Source of the DNA: Glossina fuscipes
Taxonomy: Eukaryota > Arthropoda > Insecta > Diptera > Glossinidae
Assembly (NCBI RefSeq): GCF_014805625.2
Contig: NW_023998498.1
Coordinates: forward strand, 389,407-453,406
DNA length: 64,000 nucleotides
Direction of reading: 5' to 3'
A program made the position numbers and the translations under genes. The first letter of the stretch is position 1, and each line of letters begins with the position of its first letter. Under the pieces are notes generated by a model. The model was not told where the DNA came from. It was given only the letters and a program-made list of their open reading frames with translations, and ran no database searches. Positions 9,840 to 21,545 of this stretch are shown here, in pieces.

Positions 9840-12760
9840 TCTCCTTTCTACAATACAACACACAAAGCTTCAGGCGTAATGCCCATTCGCTTGATTATTT
9901 CACAAATTCCAGCCGAACTGGTTTCGCCATCTTGAGTGAAATCTTTCTATCCGACGACAACATTTCCGATCTCAAAATCTCAAATTACAACTCCGCTTAT
10001 AAATGTAGAAGTGGCGGCTATGGAGGTGTTGTAATCCTTGCCAGGAAAGGCGTCTCCTTCATAGAAATCCCCTTTAAATGAGCTGCTGACATTGTTTTTG
10101 TCAAAACCTCTTCCCTAAAACGTAATATTGTTATTGCTGCTTGTTATTTCAAACCTAACACCCCTATTCAATCTTTCCGGGATGACTTTAATCGCCTCTG
10201 CGATATGCTCGATTGTTTCCACAATGTCATAATTGCAGGAGATTTTAATGCAAGACACCCTTCCTTTGGTGACTCCGTATCAAACAATAAAGGCAAAGCT
10301 TTGCAAGAAATCATTGAAGCCAGTAATTTCTATTGTCTCAGTGATAATTTCCCAACCTTTGTGCACTCTACGATCAACAATTGTGGTAGAGTGTTGGATC
10401 TAACTTTCACTAACGCAACCAATCTTACGTTCAAATGGGAGGTCAAAAAAGAAATTTTTCTGGGAAACAGTCACCACCTTCCTAGTCCACTCAGTGCTCA
10501 TTTCAACGAGAAATAAATAAAGTCAGATCAAACATCCAAATCTCCGATTCCTGCGCACCAAAACTTTGGTGAAACGAGCTGCTCACTTCACTATTCTATA
10601 AATTACAAGCTACTAAACAAAAATTTTCTAAATACCCCAATATCTCAATTTATCCCAAAAAGAATGAAAGAAATCAGTTAGAAAAGCCAAAAGAAGTCAC
10701 CGTACCATAGTTGTCGAAGAGCTTTGCTCAAATAGCAACACAAAACCATTCTGGAAATTTTTAAATAGCCACAAAAAGGAAATACAAACACCCCATTTGC
10801 GATGATCATAGCGACAAATCCTACCTAGAATGGTTGAAAGTTCGAGTTCCCTCGACAAATGGTCTCCAACCTTCCTCACTTAACTCTCAGATGGATAACA
10901 TCTCTCCATTCTCCCTTCATGAACTCATGCAAGTCCTTAAGTCGAAAAAGAAATCCATGGCAGCAGGCCATGACGGAATCAAATATATGATAAAAGTCCG
11001 TCCCGTGCTAAGCCTTCTAACCCCGCTATCTGCTATAAATGAATGCTGGATGACCAACTCGTTTCCTACTGTTTGGCGTACAATTAAAATAGTGCCCATT
11101 CCTAAACCCGGAAAAAATCTTGAAATATTCACTAACTTCAGACCATATCCCTCTTGCCCGCACTTCTAAAAGTTACCAACCAAATGATCAAAGAAAGACT
11201 GACAAATTTTCTAAATCACTCACACCTGTTCCCGTCAAGGTCCTTTGCTTATCAAAAACACATCTCCACCGGTATGTGCCTTAATGAAGTCCTTTTCACA
11301 GTTGCAAATGAAAAGGCAAATGGAAACCAGGTAGTTATGCTTTGCTCAGACATTAATAAAGCTTACGACTGCGTTAATCTAGGGAAACTAAACCAAAATC
11401 TGAAAATCCCGACACAAAGTAGGCAATGGATTCTCAACTTTCTTTCCTCAATGTAGCTGTCTCAGCCCAGTTCTTTTCAATCTGTACACAGCCGCCTTAC
11501 ATCGATTACAAGACAATACAACTCATCTATTTCAGTATGCTGACGATTTCCTCATCATCTTTGCTGGAAAATCACTAGCAGAAGCAGTCCGTAACTTCGA
11601 CGTTCAAGCCAATCTTTTTCACAGACATTGTGCAGATCTAAATCTAACTTTCAATCCGGAAATATCAAAAGTCATCCGCTTTGCTAAGGGTCTCAAAAAT
11701 ATTTCAAAATATTATTATCACATTACAGTCAATCGTATAAAAATCAGTCAATCTTCCTCTATTAAATTCTTGGGCAGAATAATCAACTCAAGTTTAACCA
11801 CTCATGTGCATTACAGGGACAACCTTGAAAATTTCAACACAAGCTCAAACGTCATCAAACTTTTAACCAATATTCACACCGGACTCCCCCCTAGGAAAGC
11901 TTTAAACGTTTACAAATCTATTATTAGATCCAAAATTGAACATTCTTACTACACCTCGTGCAATGCTCCTGCGTATACATTAAAAAGAATACAAACCTTT
12001 CAACACTCAATCCTAAGACGTTGTACCGGTTTGTCCCCCTCGATTCCAACATCAATTTTACGTTCCATCTCATATGAACCTCCCGTAGCTGAGAGAATTT
12101 CTCTTGTAACTGCAAAGGAACTTCTCAAGGTAAAAATCTTTAAACCTGCCTTCTTTGACAAAGTTGCTTCCAAGCACAATTACGTCATCAATAATTACTC
12201 TAACTGCTCCAAAAAATTCAGTAATATCTTCAATAAAGTTAACTCAACACCTTCTTGGAATAACATCACTCATGATAAGTGCGTAGTGGAATTAAACTTA
12301 CTTAATTTGGTCAGCAATTCAAAAAAAATCGGTCAAGGTCTTGTTTCAAATTGCTTGTCTGCAAAAACTTAACCACTTCGTCGAAAATAACTTCAAAATA
12401 TACGCAACGGATGGATCTGTCAATTCGGATATTTCTAGTTTCTCAATTATAGAATATCCATACTTACTTTTAGGAAAATTCAAAGTTCTACAAGAAGTAT
12501 CATCTACGTTCATTGAACTTCTGGCCGTCAGACCTCAACTTTAGACTCCAGACTCCAGACTCCAACTTTAATCAAGAACAAAGACCCATACAATATGTGC
12601 GTCTTCGATATTTACAACCTTTTAAAAGACCCCAGCGTTGAAAAATGCCCCATCATCTGGATCCCAGGTCACAGCGGTTTTAGTATCAATGAAAAAGCTG
12701 ACTTGCATGCACTTGAAGCTCGATTTGATGGTACAATCTTCTCCATAAACTGTTTCTCCG
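9836..12760 (+). pseudogene. Family A ORF2 (endonuclease/RT/RNase H), disrupted
   Basis: The endonuclease opens with SFLQYNTQSFRRN and includes ILSEIFL, GGYGGVVIL and AGDFNARH (about 10,240). The usual SDH motif reads NSHH (about 10,465-10,480). RT motifs include MAAGHDGIKY, VPIPKPGK, CSDINKAYDCV and QYADDFLII (about 11,535). The segment that normally holds the PQG motif is deleted near 11,455. RNase H shows YATDGSV, FIELLAV and WIPGHSGFSINEKAD (about 12,655-12,705). At least six frame changes or stops make it inactive. Confidence 0.85.
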
Positions 12761-12864
12761 GCACGTCTGACGGATTATCGACAATAGTGCCTGTCAGAAC
12801 GTCCGCGGTGCATTACCCTAGTCTTCATCAACAAAAATTCCATAACCAACATCGCATATCCATA

Positions 12865-13585
12865 TCATCAATGTGCTGCTGTTTATGTTACTGGATTATG
12901 GGTCTCATTTAACCGGCGTTCGTTTTGGTGAATGGAATTCTGAGGAAAATTCTGATTGTAAAAATGGAAAGAATACTTCATGTGCTTCGAGCCATATAAA
13001 TGTGGCAATTGAATATGCTGTACCACATTCCCTGTATAGTTTAAAAGCCAAGAACCAACTACACGATATCGTTCTTATACGGCTGGCTGAGGTCATACAT
13101 TTTACAGATTTTATAAAGCCGACATGTTTGCCTTTAAATAAAGAAGAGCGAATAATCGACTTTAAGAGCTTGATTACGGAAGAAGCTGGATGGAATCTCA
13201 ATTTTATTAAAATCAAGGTCCCAGTACAAGGTGTTGCTGCCCTTAAATATCATCGCATGTATATGAAGCGTAACATTAGATTAGCAAATTCACAGTTTTA
13301 TGTCGAAAGTCAAGAGCCGAGGTACACTTTGAGAAAGCTTGGTAGTCCTGCCGTCACATTATGCCTAATCCATCTAATGGATGCAAAAGGTAATTAAGAA
13401 ACTGTAGTCTGACACAGGCGACCATTAATTACATGTTTGTTTAATTTCTTCTAGGATACGCCCTTATTACACGTTGGCTGGCCTTCTGTCGTTCTATCCC
13501 CGATCGAGCAATAATATAAAAGTTCACTAAAATTCAGCAATATATTGGATGGATTTTGGAAACAATTGAAGAGCAAATACACTTA
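12865..13585 (+). pseudogene. Serine protease (clip-type S1 family) relic
   Basis: Translation gives LTGVRFGEWNSEEN, then HDIVLIRLAE (the aspartate region of the catalytic triad), FTDFIKPTCLPLNKEER, AGWN, and a terminal TKIQQYIGWILETIEE (about 13,528-13,575), all landmarks of secreted fly trypsin-like proteases of the clip-domain type. The histidine region (TAAHC) reads CAAVYV upstream, and the active-site serine block (GDSGGP) reads RKLGSPAV, so His and Ser are lost. An intron of 65 nt (13,390-13,454) is followed by exon text in shifted frames (YYTLAGLLSFYP). It is decayed but retains its intron, so it is a DNA copy. The pro-region and clip domain are absent. Confidence 0.8.
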
Positions 13586-14317
13586 CCAATTAGGCGATTA
13601 ACACCATTCTTGCCTTCACATATTTGGTTGATATTTTTAATTTTGATAATTTATGAATTTCGAAGGAGATTCCTTAAAGTTTGAATAAAATGAAATTTTC
13701 TGAAAATAAAAACAAAATTGAAATATGATTTTTGGAACACTTTGACTGTCATCAACATATCATCAATACATCATATATATGTATACCTACGATTGCACCT
13801 AAATGGGTAAAGAATCCAGTTATCGCTGTTAAGGTGCGCTTAATCAAAAGGCTCGGCGCATTTCCCTGCGTTAGAAATGTTCAAAAAAATTAGCACAAAA
13901 AACAAGAATTTCGAAGAAACTCTCGACACATTTTCCCTTGCAAACATTTTCCACAAAACGTAACATGAAAAAAAGAACATGTACCGATAGCACATATCAG
14001 AAATAGCTTTTATATGTATGAATATATGGAAAGAATTATCATTTTATTTTTGAAAATAGGGTAAAATCGAATGCCACGCCTATAAAAATTGTATAAAACT
14101 ATTGAGGAGACGCACAAGGGGAGATGAATGCATATTTTTCATACATTTATATAAAAGAGATTATATATTATATATAAATATAGAATTAACATGAGATTAA
14201 TATGAGATTTTCATTTTTCCCAGATAATCCCAGTTTATATATTACTAAGATATTACTAAGATAAATATCCTCATATATACTACGAGCTTTTGGTTTTTCC
14301 ATTCCTTTGCCGCTACG

Positions 14318-14403
14318 CGATTACTCTATATAATCTTCGGTTTGGGCCAACCGTAGCGATTTAGGTGGTGCTTGCAAATGTTCTTTTCCACAATATGTTC
14401 CTT
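14318..14403 (-). pseudogene. Possible terminal exon, unidentified
   Basis: On the minus strand a good acceptor (TTTTTTTTCAG) is followed by an open frame reading EGTYCGKEHLQAPPKSLRL and ending ..EDYIE-stop. Only about 28 codons are present and no upstream partner exon was found, so this is tentative. Confidence 0.3.
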
Positions 14404-14484
14404 CGTCTGAAAAAAAATAAAATATATTATTCACGGTTGTAATTGAGATCTCTAAATACTTTACGAATTTTTATATCTTTAAAC

Positions 14485-14614
14485 AATTTGATGCAAGGTT
14501 ATAAATTCAGCGGCTAAAACATTCTACATGTCGGGGGGGCAGATCAATGTCCCAATTGTATTCCGCGGACCCAACGGGACAGCCATGGGATTCCTACCCC
14601 GTTCACAATCATAC
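14485..14614 (+). pseudogene. Pdhb: Pyruvate dehydrogenase E1 beta fragment
   Basis: A frame starting at about 14,501 reads [24 protein letters not shown] and, after a shift, RSQSY. This corresponds to the conserved PDHB stretch with [21 protein letters not shown]...QHSQ.F. The preceding MQ (expected M-Q-A-I-D-Q) is partly preserved. Only about 45 codons of a roughly 360-residue mitochondrial enzyme subunit are present, with frame loss at both ends. Confidence 0.75.
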
Positions 14615-14861
14615 TTATGAACCGGTTTTCTACTGAACTAGAACGAGTTGTGAAATGAAAGTCCCAGCGCTGTTACGCTATTTCTGTTACTGTAACAACT
14701 ACAGCAAAAAGCAACTTTACTGACGACGGGAAGCCGTGTTAACTGATAAAAAAAAGAGAAAAACAAAATTAAAAATTTTTGTAATTTATCAGTGATAGGT
14801 CTCAATCAATACATACAGGCCTAATCCATTGCCTTTGTACAAACAAAAAAAATAGTCTCTC

Positions 14862-15530
14862 TTTTTTTTTTTTTGGTATGTTGAATGGAGATGGACTAAG
14901 CCAATAGATTTGTGGCTTATATGTCCAGATAATAAACTGTCGTAATTTTTGGTCACAATTATGTACAAAACGTAACAAAAAAAGAGCGGCCGCGGAGCGA
15001 GCATGTTAAGTGTAATTTTGTATGTGTGTGTAATTGTGCTTGTTAAGTGCTTGAAAGTCAAACAGTGTTGCAAGCGTTGGCTGAAAACGAAAAGGAGTGC
15101 TATGGTAATAGAAGATGTTTAAACGCAAAAACGAAATAAAAAAAAAGGAAAGAAGAGGAAAAAAAAATTCTAGAAGGATAACTTAGCTTTTCTAATAAAG
15201 CAAGTTAGTTCCCCGAGATGACGTACATTTTTTGCTGCAAAGAGATCGTGGAGACAGCCATATAACTTGAAGAAGCTAAAGGAATCTCTAATGCCATCAA
15301 GCCTGTGACATATGAAGATTAGATGCTCAGCAGACTCAACAACATTGCAAACTTCACAAACATCACATCGTATAGCGCGAATCATTTTTAAATAAACTTT
15401 GTCATAAGTATGACCACTCATGAGTCTATAAAGAATTTTGATTTCCCAGGAATTAAAAGAAGATACAGAAAAGGGTTTGAATTGAAGTGTGGGATTTAAT
15501 TTATAGAAAAGACGATTGGATTTAACGCGC
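14862..15530 (-). mobile_element. Family A retrotransposon, 5'-truncated copy
   Basis: The minus strand carries the ORF2 C-terminus (KSNRLFYKLNPTLQFKPFSV to FIRKAKLSF-stop at 15,170) and the 3' UTR ending in poly(A) (T-run 14,862-14,874). It is nearly identical to 39,435-40,090 of the long copy. Homology ends sharply at 15,530 (after ttaacgcgc), the mark of incomplete reverse transcription. The cysteine/histidine motif CDVCEVCNVVESAEHLIFIC is intact. The dinucleotide run of the long copy's 3' UTR is much shorter here. Confidence 0.9.
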
Positions 15531-15584
15531 TTAAAATGTTGTATATAAATTAGTAGAAAACGCCGCAAACGATGTAATTTCCTA

Positions 15585-18170
15585 ATTTAAATTTTTAAGG
15601 CAAATTCGAAAACAAATCTAGTTTATATACCATATGTATCTCATACTTGATAAACATTATAAATTAAAATTCATACTTGATTTTTTTGTTTTAGACGCAT
15701 CGAAACTTTCCTTATTTACGCATTGTCTGTTTTGTCATCTCTCAAGTGTACACATTCGATAGGCATAAAATTCTGAATTGATTAAGCCATGTCTGTCAGT
15801 CTGTCCGTCTGTGTTCTGTCTTTTGTGAACATTCTCCTGGCTGCAAAAATGAAGCCATCGACTTCAAATTGGGCAAAAATATTGAAAGTTCTTACACGGT
15901 TGTTGGTATTGAAAATACGCAAAATCGGTTAGAGGCCGATAAATGTACAAAAATCTTTAAGCGTTCTATGCGATGCTATAGTACTAGTACAAAACTAGGG
16001 ACAAAACCTAATGTAACCTGCACATCGTTGGAAATGCTATTAATAGAGGATTCATGCTAGTTTCATTTTTTCACAGGGCATGGTTTACTCACAGTAGCTA
16101 TGCAAACTTTCGCTTTATCAACCTCATTTGTGACATACTGAAGAAATGTTGTCCTTTCGAATATTAATTAATTAAAGTCATGTTTTGTTTATAATAATTT
16201 GCAAAAAAATTCTCGAAATGTTCCATTTTATTTGTATTTTGAGCTAAACCCCTCCGAGACTTCGTTTAACAGAATTCTGCAAACAGTTTTACAAAATCTG
16301 CAAAAAAAAACGGGTTGTGTCTTTGCTATTTATATTTAAATATAACGCCACACCCTTGAAAAACTTATGTCTCGAATTTGAGAAAGTTCTTTTTCCAAAA
16401 AACCTCCATATGTGCGTATGTGCAACTGCAGATAATGACAAAATTCTCTTGTTTTACATTGAAATCAAAAAATAAACGAGTCTTCGTTATATTAAATTTT
16501 ACTTCTGCTTTTTAGCTTTATATAAATTATCATTGCATTATTTGCTTAATTAATACAAAGTAAAGAAAATAACCAAAACTCTTAATATCACTATCTTCTT
16601 TTAGTCAGAAAAATACAAACCAAAATATTCCACAAAAATTTCTCGTCTTGTGTTTAAATTTCTATACTTTAGTCTATGATGCAGGCAGTCGTTTGCCAAA
16701 TTTTGATTAATATATTAATGTTAAATTCTTTTGATAATAATTTTTTTTGTTTACTAATATTTTAATATTAATAATTTTCTTCTTCGCGTATGTTATTCTT
16801 CAAAAGCTGTGTCGATCAGTAGTTCAAAAACTTTTTTACAAAATTTTTATAATTTTCTGTTTTTTACATGAATATATTTTTTTGTTTTATTTGTCTCTTA
16901 TTTTTTTTGCTTTCGCAAGCATTCCATTCAAGATGTTTAAAAAATAGTCTGCATTTCCGAAATCGATGCGCTTTTCCTTCTACTGTCAACCAACACACTC
17001 CAGCTCTCACAGCACCACCGCTCAAATCCTACTCAACTTACCGCACAGAGCATCAAAACCAGAACTGTCCGTTTTCTCTTTGTTTTGCTCGTGTTTAATT
17101 TTTTCTCTTCTTTTCTCTTAAATATCGTTGAACGAGATCTTAACATGACAAAGTGCTACGCCAAATCTGTTCAGAACTTCAGAAACAAACAAAAAACTAA
17201 CATGCTCTAAATACACAGTCGGACTCTGGGCATTCCTCTTTTCACGGCTCTCTCTTGCATAATAGAGTGATTTAGGAAAAGAGACCATTATGACGCGAGT
17301 TTTTTTTCTGCTTTCTTCTTTTTGTTCTTTGCATAAGGGCAAGCCGTTATTCTTGCCAATGCAATTTTGCGTAACGACTGACCTTTATTACACACTTACT
17401 TACTCTATTGAGATAGAGTAGTGGTAAAGGCAGTCCGACGGAACCCCTTTGCTAAAATTTTACGCGGACTTTACGAGGTCCAAAGGCATTTATACAAAAT
17501 TTCCTGCATTTCTCATTCGCCCTACCACTTGAAATTTTGCATCATCGGTTAGGCGACTTTCTTCAGGTCCGGATAAGTTTTTTGGTGTTGGAACACATAT
17601 TCGTGATTATTTTATACAATATGTAAGGCATTTACCTACTTTCAAAGAGCGCAAATTCTTCTTCTTGCTTCTTCTTTTGCTGATTTAGATACCCAATATA
17701 ACAACAAGGTCCAGAGAAGGACGAATGACATTATAATTTGTTTAAAATTGTCCACCGGAACATGTTAAAATGTTACAAACCTTTTATCCATCAAACCTTG
17801 ACACTGGGAGAAAAAATAAATTAATAAAAATTTCAAAAGCGTTCCGTTATTTTATAAATACACATACAAGAAAACAGGTGATTTGCGAAACCTTAGTATT
17901 ACATATTTTTTTAAAGAGAATGCTTATGTTACCATACCAATTTATACTAACCGGCACGGTTTTTCACACCGCTCTTAGAAGTACCGTGATCGGCGCGAAT
18001 TGCTTTGAATGGCTGGCTTCCCCCGTAGGCTTACACCATTATAAACTTAACTTAAAACTTTAATAATATTTACAATAATAGTAATATACAAATATAACCG
18101 CCGTTTATTTACAAAAAATACAAAAAAAAAAAATATTTTGATTACTGAATTTTTTATGTAAAGACGACCA
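15585..18170. other. AT-rich intergenic DNA
   Basis: No recognised gene. A ctgt-rich stretch at about 15,790-15,835 ('gtctgtcagtctgtccgtct') precedes a short open frame (15,869-16,060) of no known family. An open frame of 97 codons at 17,770-18,063 also resembles nothing I know. T-rich stretches dominate 16,740-16,930. Confidence 0.55.
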
Positions 18171-18179
18171 CAAACGTGT

Positions 18180-18510
18180 CGCATTCCGCTAAAGCGATGA
18201 GTGGAGACGTATGCTTGTTTTTTAATCTAAAATAAAATAAAAAAAATTAAGAAAGTATACACAATAATAAGTAAAAATAAACGCATACACCGAATATTCA
18301 TGTATATAAGGTGGTGAACGGCGGCACATCGTTCGTTTTTAATCTGAATTATGAAAGAATAAAATAAATAAGCAATTTACAAATATACATATATAAAATT
18401 ATAATTACCGTCACTCTGCTACATTTCGCATACGTGCGATGCGTGGAGCTTTTGTATTCTAAAATAGAATAAACAAATAAGCAATATATAAATATACCTG
18501 TATAACATGA
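18180..18510. repeat. Drifted tandem repeat, about 110-130 bp unit, three copies
   Basis: Three blocks each end in a pattern like 'taaaataaa.aaataagcaa' + 'ta.a.aaatata', preceded by a GC-richer island with 'gcgatg.gtgga' or 'gtgcgatgcgtggagc'. The copies are strongly diverged. Confidence 0.5.
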
Positions 18511-18604
18511 TTATGAGGAAACATTTCTATTTAGTGTCTCACTACAGTTTTTTCCTGATAAAAGCAAGAAGAGTATATAGCCAAGCAAATCGATGCGGTG
18601 CCAA

Positions 18605-18730
18605 CCATGCGAGAATAAGCGTATATGTTTGTTTACACTTCTCAATAATTGAACATGTGTTTGTATAATCTATGGTGCCTTTAAAGAATAAGCGTACAAA
18701 GTATGGTGCCTTTAGAGAATAAGCAACTGA
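18605..18730. repeat. Dispersed repeat copy 2 (see 1,579)
   Basis: 'gagaataagcgtatatgttt' and the following 60 bp match 1,579-1,640. Within this copy 'tatggtgcctttaaagaata' and 'tatggtgcctttagagaata' form a short internal duplication about 38 bp apart. Confidence 0.7.
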
Positions 18731-18734
18731 TTTA

Positions 18735-19780
18735 TATTGCTGCCAAGTTTACATCTTTATATTTTCAATCCATTGGGACCATTAAAATATCCTGCGACCA
18801 CTTGGTGATCTTGTGATCTTGTTTTGTACCCACTCTCGTGCAACCTTTCCTATGGAAATTGAAGCTTTACATGGTAAAAAGGTCGAATTTCCAATATTTC
18901 ATGGTGAAAGTTGGCTCATAATAGTAAATCAACAGAGGCATCTACCCTTTCCGAGTTACAAATCTCACTGTTGCAAAAATTCAGAAATGTTGAACTTACT
19001 GCATGACTTGGAAACGTTATTTGATCAATAGTGCCATTGCAAATCAAAATCAAAACATAAATTTATTGTGTCAAGGTTGTAGGAAGTGTTTAATTGGGCG
19101 TTGGGTAACTCAATCAAGACAAAATCAAAAAAAAGAGGCAATGCAAAAGAGACTCATGCATAAACTTTTCTACCAAAGGATATGAAACGTAGGTCTCATG
19201 GTTAATAACAATAATAAATATTGAAAGTAGTTCACAGTATGTGAGAATTTGATCTAGGCTTTCCTAGTATTCCTCTGGAATACTTTTAACGCATGTCATG
19301 ATTTCGTTTTTCATAAATCCTTTACCTCTAAATACATTGTGAAGAAAAAAACAAACAATTGCACATTTAGGTAGAATTCTTAGTTAAGGCACATAATAAT
19401 TATTAAGTAAATTAATAAATTTAACGTAAGTGTGCGTTCTTTGACTTTGGGTTTTGATACCAAATTTAACGCGAATAATACAATAATATAAATGCGATTC
19501 AAATGTATGTACAATTGTGGACAAAACAGTCTTTTGGTTATAAGTGTACAAGATATGAAATGTAAAAATGTTTAAAAAAAATATTTAAAAATTACTTTTA
19601 TATGTATATATATAAATATATATATGATTAATTCTATGAGTATTCTTATTTGTGTACTTTGTTTTTAACATCGAATAAAAAGAAAATAATAATAATAAGT
19701 AGAAAATTATGGCCTTGTTTAGGTATATAAACACAAACGGATCATCTGCTCATTTGGAAGGAAGTAGTAACATTTTTAAC
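18735..19780. other. AT-rich DNA without recognised gene
   Basis: Short open frames at 18,813-19,031 and 19,003-19,185 have no recognisable domain. The remainder is AT-rich with aat and ata runs up to the 3' side of the smoothened relic. Confidence 0.5.
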
Positions 19781-19792
19781 TTTTCCGATTCT

Positions 19793-20975
19793 CTAAGGAT
19801 GACAATTGTTTCTTCTTTTAGGCTTGTGTTTAAGCAATGTTTGCCTTTCGCTATTTTTCTCCTTTTCGAATTTTATATAATTTTTCCTTTCTTTATCATA
19901 ATTCTCCTTATCCTCATCATCATCATTATCTGAAATGTTCCCAATTGCATAAGTATTCGTTTGTATTCCCACATCACAGCTTAGTTTGCTAGTTCGGGAG
20001 TTAGGTTTATCGGTTGATAAATTAGAGTAGGACGAATTAAGCATAACATCGAGAGGTAAATTTACTTCCGAATACGATTGACTCATATTAATACTGTCAC
20101 CATTGGCACCGTAACTGAGATGACGTTGTAAATTCAAATTCAAGTCGGACATTTTCAATAAAGCTTTGTCATCGTTAACTTTCAATAAAGTTTTGTATTT
20201 ACTAACGTTACGTTGACGTCTGAGGTTGCGTTTCTTAGTGTAGGAACAAGCTGCATTAGATGGAGATTTTCTCGATTGAATGCTCATCAGATTTTTGCAA
20301 TTCTATTGATTCCCCGACTGTCGTGGGTTTTTTGTGTAGATTATTTGCTTCGGCTTCATAAATTTCCTCAATTTGTAGAGCTTCATTAGACCTATTGGCA
20401 TCTGTTTCTGTTTCGTGAAGGGGTAAGATCCATTGGCTATTTTGGGTCAAAAACTCATCAATGTCTGTGGTATCTAAAGTTAGAATGAAAAGTGTGTGAA
20501 TAAAGTCCTTCATATTTTTCAACACGCAAATAAACCATTTACTGGTATTTCCAGGCCTGCGTTTACTGTTACCTCTGCCGTGCGTTTGGTGCTGCTTTTG
20601 GTAAATACTCCGACTTTCTGACTAGTACTCGCGTAAATAGTTTTTTTTAACGCTATTACCTGCGATTCCAGGGAAGTGCTACTTTCGCGACGACCTCGGG
20701 TTTTGCGTTCCGAAGTGGCTACAAAATCTTTTCGTTTTTGATTACGTTTGCTAATATTCGATGAACGTTTGCTATGATTGTGGTGACCACTTTGACGTTT
20801 GCTTGTACGAGCGGCTACTTTGGTTTTCATTTCATCTATTTTCACCGAAAGCTGTGAGTCCACGGAATTTCTTCTTGATTCCACCGAAACATGACGTACA
20901 CTGAAGCTGGTTTCTGAATCTAAGGAACTTTTCCGTGGTCCTTGACTGGAGCTATTGTTAGCATACGTCTTTTAA
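19793..20975 (-). pseudogene. smo: smoothened C-terminal tail fragment
   Basis: Minus-strand text reads SSLDSETSFSVRHVSVES, RRNSVDSQLSVKIDEMKTKV, RRESSTSLESQVIALKKT, QKVGVFTKS, NAGLE, IDEFLTQNSQWILPL, SRTSKLSCDVGIQTN. These match, in order, the long cytoplasmic tail of fly Smoothened, including the two PKA/CK1-type phosphorylation clusters (RRNSVDS and RRESSTS). Smoothened is the Hedgehog-pathway seven-pass membrane protein. Its extracellular and membrane domains are not found upstream. A likely intron lies near 20,470-20,545 (GTAAATG..CTAAC..TTTAG), but joining it leaves a frame mismatch. A second frame change occurs near 20,270. It is best read as a partial DNA copy under decay. Identity to smo is strong; loss of function is inferred. 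Confidence 0.8.
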
Positions 20976-21416
20976 CGCCATGCCCCTTATATTATTGCGA
21001 AAAAATTAATCCATCAGGTCGTGATTTCAATATAGTTACTTTAGAATTAACACTTACTTGGACACATAGTATATCTTTATGTGAAGGATGTATAGAATAA
21101 TTTTCAGCACTTGTTCTTGAAAACACAAACATATATAAAAAATATTTGATTTGTCGATAAAATACTTGTAAAATGTTTGTATATTAACGCTAATAATGTA
21201 TAAAAACTTTTAAGAAACCAAATATTAGACATAAATAAGGTACATTCCTACTTAGCTAAGCTAATGCCGCTGACCGACTTTGATTTGTTCACAAAATTGC
21301 TAAGAAGACACCAACGAGATTTCCAGAAAAACTATATGAATTTCACGTGGATCTCCTTTAAAAAAATTTTCTAAAAAATCCATATCAATGTAATCACGTG
21401 TAATTCCTTGTTGCTT

Positions 21417-21545
21417 TTCAACAATTTAATTTATTAAATACTACACAAATTTTTAATATAGTTTTCGTAAAACTTCTTTCTCTTCAACAATTTAATTTAT
21501 TAAACACTACACTAATCTTTAGTATAATTTTCGTAAAATTCCTTT
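21417..21545. repeat. 66-bp direct duplication
   Basis: 'ttcaacaatttaatttatta' and the next 45 bp (to 'ttttcgtaaaa.tt') occur twice back to back with a few substitutions. The flanking DNA from 21,000 to 22,850 is AT-rich with no recognised gene. Confidence 0.8.

Larger units (their letters stand above)
7747..12760 (+). mobile_element. Non-LTR retrotransposon, I superfamily, family A, old copy
   Basis: This is a diverged relative of the element at 39,435-45,056 in the order ORF1 (zinc knuckles), endonuclease, reverse transcriptase, RNase H. Many stops and small deletions make it inactive. Homology stops in the RNase H-distal part near 12,760, just after the match to DGTI(F/L)SI, so the 3' end and tail are absent. 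A serine-protease relic starts about 100 bp later. Non-LTR elements usually lose 5' ends, so this 3' loss points to a later deletion or recombination. A CR1-like element is inserted at about 8,425-9,052. The 5' limit is uncertain. Confidence 0.85.

Noticed and set aside
17400..17480. Possible tRNA (gtggtaaaggcagtccgacggaacccc)
   Set aside because: No cloverleaf could be drawn; the acceptor stem and T-loop are missing.
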